A stretch of DNA of 64,000 nt from Anseranas semipalmata (taxonomy: Eukaryota; Chordata; Aves; Anseriformes; Anseranatidae): the NCBI GenBank assembly GCA_013399115.1, contig VXAA01002213.1:120347-184346 (forward strand), given 5' to 3'. The translations under genes were made by a program, and so were the position numbers. Every line of letters starts with the position of its first letter. Positions within the stretch are counted from its first letter, which is position 1. Under the pieces are notes generated by a model. It was not told where the DNA came from. It was given only the letters and a program-made list of their open reading frames with translations, and did not search any database. Of this stretch, positions 57,661-64,000 are shown in pieces.

Positions 57661-60059
57661 AATGCTCTTGGAACAAAAGTCTTATGCTTGGCTTGAACCA
57701 CAGCTAGCAGAGCCCCACTGTGACATTTCATTAGTTGCAGGGGCAAGTTCCCCACTTTTCAAACTGAGGGTAGGTTAAACACTCCTGCAACATTAAAGGG
57801 TACTTTTGGTAAGAAATAAAACCAAAATAGAGTTACCCTTTTTTTTTTTTTTAAATAGCTGAAACATAGAAAAAAAATGGAAACTCCGTGTCTCAGCTTC
57901 AAAAACTATGTGTTTCACTGCATGATATGAGCATTTATAGTCATTCACTCTTTACACTCATGAAAATTAACTAGTATCACTGGAACATTCTGCAGTCCAG
58001 CATTTTCTGAATTTGCAGAAAGCCACACAGCATGAAGATTGGCTAACTGGATTGATTTTTTTCCTATGCTAAAGAATACTTCTGCATGTAACTACCACTG
58101 GTTTAAGTGCATGGACATTTGCAGTGTAAAACTACCCGAGAAATTACTTAGGCAGTGCCATCAGCTATGATGTAAAAACTTTTAAAAAGCCTGATGTTCA
58201 TTAGTGCTGAGCTGAAGTTCATTGAAGTTGATTTTCGTTCTGGCAACTAAAATCATTTCAAAATCAGTCCTCAACTACAGTAACATGCAGTGAAGATGTA
58301 AGCAACAGACTATTTACAGTAACTAAGTATTGATAAAACAATCATGATAATTTCAAGTCTAGCTGATGAAAATTAATTTATTTTTCTATTTTTTTATTAT
58401 GTTTGGGGCTTGGGGTTTTTTGGTTGTTTGTTTGTTTTTACTTCCAAAATGCACCAAAAATTAAACATCAATTCATTAAAGCAACCTTTATTTTCTTGTC
58501 TAACTCACTGTACAGTCTGAGCCACAACTGGTGTTTCCTTCAGTCTACTTGGCATAGCAAGTTCATGGTAAATTCATCACCTTATCACAGCAGTTCCCAT
58601 GCTAGGGAGCATCACTGGGGAAAAGGTGCTTAATATTCCTCCTCTCCCTTTGCAGAGGAACATTTGGAAAGCACCATGAAGCAGCTGCACATGGACCGTT
58701 GAGCATTAATATGCCACCTTCACACAATAACACTGAGCACTACACAAGTGCAAGGGTAGTTGGAGCCTGGTTCTTCAGGCCCCCATGATTGTTCAGGCCT
58801 CAGGCGGAGGCAAAAATGAAGGTAATTTATTACTTCTCATTGCTTTCTTTTTCCTGAAGGGACACTTTGCTCCCACACATTGGTTTAAGGTACCTATTGC
58901 TTCTGCCTGTCCAAAAGAGGAGTTTAAACTTATCATGCGGTGCTATACAGAAATGAAATGCTTTGTGCATTGGATGAGATGGACTGCACTTGAACAGGAC
59001 TTGGAGCATGATGCTAATACCTGGCATGAATCATTAGCTCTGGAGAGTAGAACCACCTTGAGAGCTTCCATTGCATGCTAATAAGTCCTTTGGAGTCAGT
59101 AAAATAGTTTGGCTACCACCAGTTTCCATTCCATGACCCACATTCATGGCAGGGTAGCGTCGATGCCTCTGCCCATTGACTTCTGTAATGCTACTTTCCT
59201 GAGTAATTATTATCCAAACTGAATAAAATCTGCAGAATGTGGTCAGTGAATTGTGAAGTTACTAAATGGTTTGCAGTGGAGTTTTAATATAGCTAAGACA
59301 AATGATGTAACAAAGTTATTTATTTGTATTTAAAAGTGAGGCTGTAAATAGTTAGGATTCCCTTTAATACACTGCAAAGTTAAGTAACATTGGAGAACAA
59401 CCTGATAACAGGCAGGATTTCAAATCCATTAAATGTGTTTGAATACTGCATCCTAAAAGTCCATCTCTATTACAGGAGTTTATGTGAGAGTACAAATATA
59501 TAAGCCTTAAAAAAAGCCTACACTGAATAAAGAGACAGTAATAAAATGGAGGCTTACTGAGTTTCTCCTTTGACTACTCTTTCTGTTTCTTTTTAATCTT
59601 TATTTGACGCTTTATTAAAAGTCCAGAGCTCAGAATTTCAACCCCTGGTTAATCACCACTTAATCACTTGGCATACATTAAATGCATATCTCTGTTGCAT
59701 TGGCTTTCCCCCTACAATATTCTCCTGATTAAGTATCAGGCACTACTGTTCATTAACATTGGCTAAATCAGTTCTTTGAGAGCTGTCCCAATAAGGCATC
59801 CATCCTGACTTTAAAATATCTCAGTTAAGTGAAGAATACTGCATAACAACACCTGCTTTAAAAAGAAGTCATAGTAAACTTGTCCAGGGGACAATGATTA
59901 CTCCCCTTTCCAAATACAGGAAAATGGCACTGTTTCCCTTCTGGCATGAATGAGAACGCTTTTCATGTCCAGGTTTCCTGATCCTTCGATGTTAATTGCC
60001 ATCTTTTTTTTTTTTTCTTTGTGTCTCTTCTGCCTCTCTGCCTTTTCCCAATGTCTCTA
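57661..60059. other. no gene seen
   Basis: AT-rich. 59540-59780 is repeat-free with many ATTAA/TTAAT words and could be an old conserved element. A T-run lies at 60004-60015. No exon is called. Confidence 0.45.
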
Positions 60060-60640
60060 ACCTAGATGTGGTAAATCCACCTTCCACCTATAGCTGTAAT
60101 TAATCAATAGATACAGAGAATCCCATTTTCCTACAGCTCTGCAGAAGAAGTGCTGGAACCAGTTTTCCTTCCACCTAATTTTTATTGCCTTGTCTACATG
60201 GCACTTCTGCCTCCTGTGAATTACAGAATTAATCACAGCAGTGATATGCAGGCAGGGATGTACGAAATCTTTGAGCCAAGATGGGTGCTTGACATAATGA
60301 GTAGTACAGCGACACCATGGAACCCGTCAACCATAATCATCGCCTGAGCTCTGAAAGCAGCCTGAGAGTTTGGGATATTTTCTGTAAACACATACATCTT
60401 TATTTTTCCATGTGTTTTGCAAACCCGTATGGTGGAAGGCTTTTCACACTTTTAGCCTGCAGACTTTTATTGAGTGTGGAAGCAGAGTTTATAAATAGGC
60501 CTTCTCCTCCTTGTCTTTTAATGCTATTTAGATCTCATTTTAGCAGAGTCTATAAACAAGCTACATTTGTTCTTTTTATTGGCTCAAGAGGACAGCTGTC
60601 TATCAAGTGTTCCTGTTTACACAATCTTCTATGGTAAGCC
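60060..60640. promoter_or_regulatory. repeat-free block with forkhead-like motifs
   Basis: Contains GTAAACA (60384-60390), ATAAACA (60552-60558) and TGTTTAC (60614-60620), all forkhead-type core words, and TTAATCA/ATTAATC homeodomain-like words at 60098-60105 and 60228-60235. No simple repeat or TE is present. Enhancer status is an inference only. Confidence 0.25.
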
Positions 60641-62429
60641 ATGCTTAGAGACCTTCTGTGGGTTATCAGTAGCTGTTATATAAATAACAGTGTATTGGAT
60701 GAAATCTGTGATGTTATTTCATGTGCATTTTTTTCCCCTGCACCAAAGTTCTCTTGCAGGCAATGGTCCAGAACAAGATCCATTCACCTCTAAAATGTCT
60801 CCCAAGTCCTCTTTGAAGGCCCCATGTTGGATCCTGGCAGACAGTGCCCTAGGGTTGCACAGATCATATGCTGGCAATCTGTAGAGAACTGCGTTTCAGC
60901 CATAATGAATTAAGTGATTTCTTTCTTCAAAAAGCAGGAGACATTTGACAGAAAAGCTAAGAAATACAGTGCCAAAGAGGGAGGTCTGTGCTGTCAAGAG
61001 GTGTCAAACTGACAGAGCTGGAGACCTAAACCTTCTGTTCCCCAACAGGGAAAAACAGATTTCAAACCACGTCACACACTCGAAGCACTGGCAGTGGAAG
61101 CATTCATGTATGTTAGCCACGATATAGAGGCTCCAGCTGTAGAGACGTGAGGAGATTTTAGCTGCCATTCCAATTCCATCCTCAACTTTAGAAGTCTGGA
61201 GATTAGTTCCCCAGAACTTTGTCCAAATCTGTACAATTTATTTCTGCAACGCTCTCTAACCCAGTGCTCATTTGAATACATGATTTTGGTTCCAAAGCAG
61301 CTGAAGATTCACCTTCTCTTTGCACAAACATCCCCCAATTATACAAATGAAGGAAAGCTGCTTTCTGCTCATGTTTAACTCCATCCTTTAGAAGTAGTAA
61401 ATGCTCAAATTCTTATGGGCACAGTCCAAGTTAAGCATATGTTTAACCGATGTCCTGAGTCAGTTGTTGCCATGCTTGTGGGGGCTAAATGAAAAATTAA
61501 AAAAAAAAAAAAAAAAGGAAATCCTGATTGTAATCCTGACTTTGAGCCAGGATTTTACTGCAATATTTATAAATAAAGACGTGATGTCATTTAATTATTT
61601 AAGAAACAAACTGGTTGTGGAAATGTTTCAGAGATGTAAGGTCCTTGGACTTGTACAAGAGATAAACCTGGCCCACTTTCCTGTGACTAATATATATAGT
61701 ACAGAAAGAGAGAAGGGTGAAGGAAAAGCCATTTTCTTTCATAACAGGAACATACAATATTAAGGAAACTGAAAACTACATTTCTAAAATTGTTTCCATT
61801 TCAGAGTCCTTCTGCCTATGGAGAATCAATACGCCAGAAGAGCATAGCCTTAAACGTTAATATTACAGAATAAAATTCATTTTTGATGGATTGATGGGCA
61901 CGTTTTCTTAAGGCCAAGAAATAATGAATACAAACTTTTTTTTCCTGATAGTCTATCTTCCCCCTTTCCCTGCACAGAGGATGCAGAGAATAATAGGATA
62001 CCACTTGCCTGTATATAGAAACATCCATTATTAGGCACCAAGAGGTTTCACTAGGACGTATGTCCTCACCCCCATATATCCATTTGTAACAGTAAGGGGA
62101 AATCAAAATACAGGAAAATGCTGTTGTTTGCTCTGCAGCCTCAGAAACCCAGTCAATCAAGAAAAGGTTGGCTGATGTGATGTTGGCTAATAATTCCCAG
62201 AGGATTTTACTCTGCCCTAACTACATAGTCCTTAAGCATGCTGAGCTTAAAAGCAAATCCATGTACAGCCTAATTTCAACATGGAGTTTTACATCATGTC
62301 ACACTTGCTTTTCTTTCTGAATCAGCAATAACTAGCAAGTGCTGCCCTAGTAATTCTGATCTTACATATGGACTGGGTTTGGAAAATAGCCATTTAGATA
62401 GTGTGCTGACATTCTGAATTTCTTTGCAG
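60641..62429. other. no gene seen
   Basis: AT-rich DNA with an A18 run at 61499-61516. The minus-strand 114-codon frame at 61816-62160 has no recognised domain. Confidence 0.5.
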
Positions 62430-62518
62430 GGAGTAAGCATGGACCCATTTTTCTGGGGCATCTCCAGATTTCTGTGGCTCTGAGAGATACCATCAAGACC
62501 ACTGGGGAAGTATTTAAG
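62430..62518 (+). other. candidate internal exon (89 bp)
   Basis: The segment is bounded by 'attctgaatttctttgcag' (a good acceptor, AG at 62428-62429) and AAG/GTGAGT (a perfect consensus donor, GT at 62519). One frame is open throughout, leaving two bases then 29 codons that end on a codon boundary. The peptide begins 'SKHGPIFLGHLQ' and ends 'TTGEVFK'. Codon choice (CTG, GTG, ACC, ATC, AAG) looks coding-like, but 29 open codons in one of three frames are common by chance. I recognise no family, and no partner exon was found. Confidence 0.3.
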
Positions 62519-63088
62519 GTGAGTTTCTGTGAGTGTGTTTCACAGCCAGATGCCTTTTTATTCCCTTTTATACTTACAGAGGGGTAATTTTGATTTCACA
62601 AATTCCACCTTTTCCTTCCTACTCTCTTTGCCACTTATCAATGATACATTTAATACCTGGAGTCAAGTCCCAACATTCTTTGGAGTAAGAAAATGCCACC
62701 AGACCACAGTAAAAAGAGTTGGTCATGAGGTTGCTTTCTCATTAAAAATATTTGTAAGGAGGGGCTTGGTTATGTGGAAAAACAATTCTGCTCTATTTTG
62801 GCTGAGCCGAATATGTGACAGACATGATATTTACATGCATGATCATATCCTATTTTACTCTGCTATGACACGGTTTATGCAGCATTTAGAGAAAAGATTG
62901 ACCTTTCATAGAATGTCACATTGTTGCAATCCACAGTTCAGCCTAATCAGATTTTGAATTGAGGAGGGGAAAGTGTTGTCAGCCTGGCTCAGTGGAAAAA
63001 TATGGAGGCTCCATCTCAACTCCCTCCAGCATCTTTAGTTTCATACAGCCACTCTGACAGAGCTGAAACCAGTGGAAGGAAAATGGAA

Positions 63089-63127
63089 GAAAAAGAAATT
63101 CTAAAAAAGAAAAAGAACTTCTAAAAG
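63089..63127 (+). repeat. 20-bp period tandem duplication
   Basis: 'agaaaaagaaattctaaaa' recurs 20 bp later as 'agaaaaagaacttctaaaag'. One substitution separates the copies. Confidence 0.85.
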
Positions 63128-63170
63128 TAAAGGTTAAGCTCTTTGTGTTTAGTTAGAAATCAGTATTGTA

Positions 63171-63225
63171 CAAAGTCCAGAGCAACTTCCTGAGAAAGTT
63201 CAAAGTCCAAAAGCCATTCCTGAGA
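63171..63225 (+). repeat. 30-bp period tandem duplication
   Basis: 'caaagtccagagcaacttcc' + 'tgaga' and 'caaagtccaaaagccattcc' + 'tgaga' lie 30 bp apart and match at 21 of 25 positions. It is only 45 bp from the 20-bp duplication, so this small area has slipped twice. Confidence 0.8.
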
Positions 63226-64000
63226 TCCTTGGCAGTGTATCTTAGCATCTCCCAGGCTTCATGCTCACAAGTTCAGAGCAGAATATTGTAGTCATGTATT
63301 ATAATTTATTATTATATTTTGAGTGCTGGCTGAGGGACTGCATTAGTGCAGCAGACACTGAAACCTGACTTATAAAAAACTTTAATATTTTCTTGAATGG
63401 GGTTAAAGATGTCACCCACATACCTGTTTGTGTTATGCTACTGCTGAAAAGCCCCAGGCCTTTGGCAAGCTCCGGTGTGCTGGCTTGTGCATACAGCAGG
63501 GAAGGAACTTACCCCTGAGTCCCAAAGAGATTACAACCTAAAGCTTCCTTAAGGAGCCTACAAGCTAAAAACTAATGCTACAGTATTACATGTTGATTTG
63601 CAATAATATCAGTATTTGCACATTCTAATATGACTTAGGAATATGTTATTGATTTTCTTTCCTAACCACACAGTGATTAACATTTCTACTAAGATTCCTC
63701 CATCTTCCATATGTTGTATGGCAAGTCATTGTACCTCTACAGAACTTATCCTTTCTTATTTCTTTTTTAGGTTATTGCAGCCCCCAGACTGTGCCAGGTG
63801 CTTCCCAAACAACAAAGCTTAGGAAAGAGCTTTGAGATCTGTATAAAAGCTCATTATCATGATTTTTAAAAATTTTTTCTTTATATCAAACTATGTCTTT
63901 CAACTAATGTAAATCAACAGAGTTAGCAACTTAAAGCAAAGACTGGTCCTTTATTAAACATTTCTAAGCTTTCTTTTTCTCCCTGTTTTTTGGGGGGGGG

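Larger units (their letters stand above)
62519..64000. other. no gene seen; two small tandem duplications
   Basis: A 142-codon frame (62529-62957) follows the candidate donor but has no recognised domain. Small duplications lie at 63089-63127 and 63171-63225 (listed). The window ends in T7G8. Confidence 0.45.

Noticed and set aside
1..64000. CRISPR arrays, bacterial operons, phage or integron structures
   Set aside because: No regularly spaced repeats with unique spacers, no Shine-Dalgarno-led gene runs and no dense coding. The DNA is clearly vertebrate.
1..64000. Full-length endogenous retrovirus or internal gag-pol-env
   Set aside because: Only one LTR was found, with no internal retroviral sequence and no second LTR.

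Overview
The window looks like bird nuclear DNA that lies between genes or inside a large intron. The evidence is the repeat content. There are several CR1 LINE copies carrying the short terminal ATTCTRTG-type repeats, a solo LTR of the avian ERVL type, much more decayed CR1/L3-type copies shared by amniotes, and a few faint MIR/CORE-SINE-like remnants. The sequence is AT-rich, holds many simple repeats, and has two short N gaps that abut homopolymers. No bacterial or viral gene organisation is present, and I could not recognise a single known protein-coding gene, tRNA, rRNA or snRNA. The species cannot be told from this sequence.

Layout. 1-18 kb: mostly single-copy-looking sequence with CR1 fragments at 0.49-0.96 kb (+), 6.26-6.48 kb (-), 9.59-9.65 kb (-) and 17.77-17.94 kb (-), an old CR1 tail at 2.85 kb, a (TG)16 microsatellite at 13.8 kb and a 170-bp polypyrimidine tract at 14.6 kb. 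18.5-21.1 kb: a solo ERVL-type LTR with a likely 7-bp target duplication, followed within about 170 bp by the longest LINE copy here, a 1.8-kb CR1 with reverse-transcriptase sequence and two microsatellites grown inside it. 23.8-24.8 kb: an ancient CR1 that still reads the FADD reverse-transcriptase motif. 26-37 kb: AT-rich DNA with (GGAAA), (AAAAT), (CTTTCT) and A30 repeats. 37.6-50.4 kb: three GC/CpG-enriched islets (37.6, 44.7-46.1, 50.1-50.4 kb). The middle one holds a perfect palindromic RFX X-box-like site, an 18-bp direct repeat and an open frame, so it is the best promoter-like candidate. 51.6-52.1 kb: another ancient CR1 on the minus strand. 54.1-54.4 kb: a CR1 3' end (+). 59.5-60.7 kb: repeat-free sequence with several forkhead-like motifs. 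62.43-62.52 kb: a possible internal exon with a consensus acceptor and donor.

No set of genes working together can be described. What the window records is layered retrotransposition (amniote-age CR1, then avian CR1 and an ERVL LTR), microsatellite growth inside dead elements, and a few candidate regulatory or exonic islands that need comparison with other genomes.
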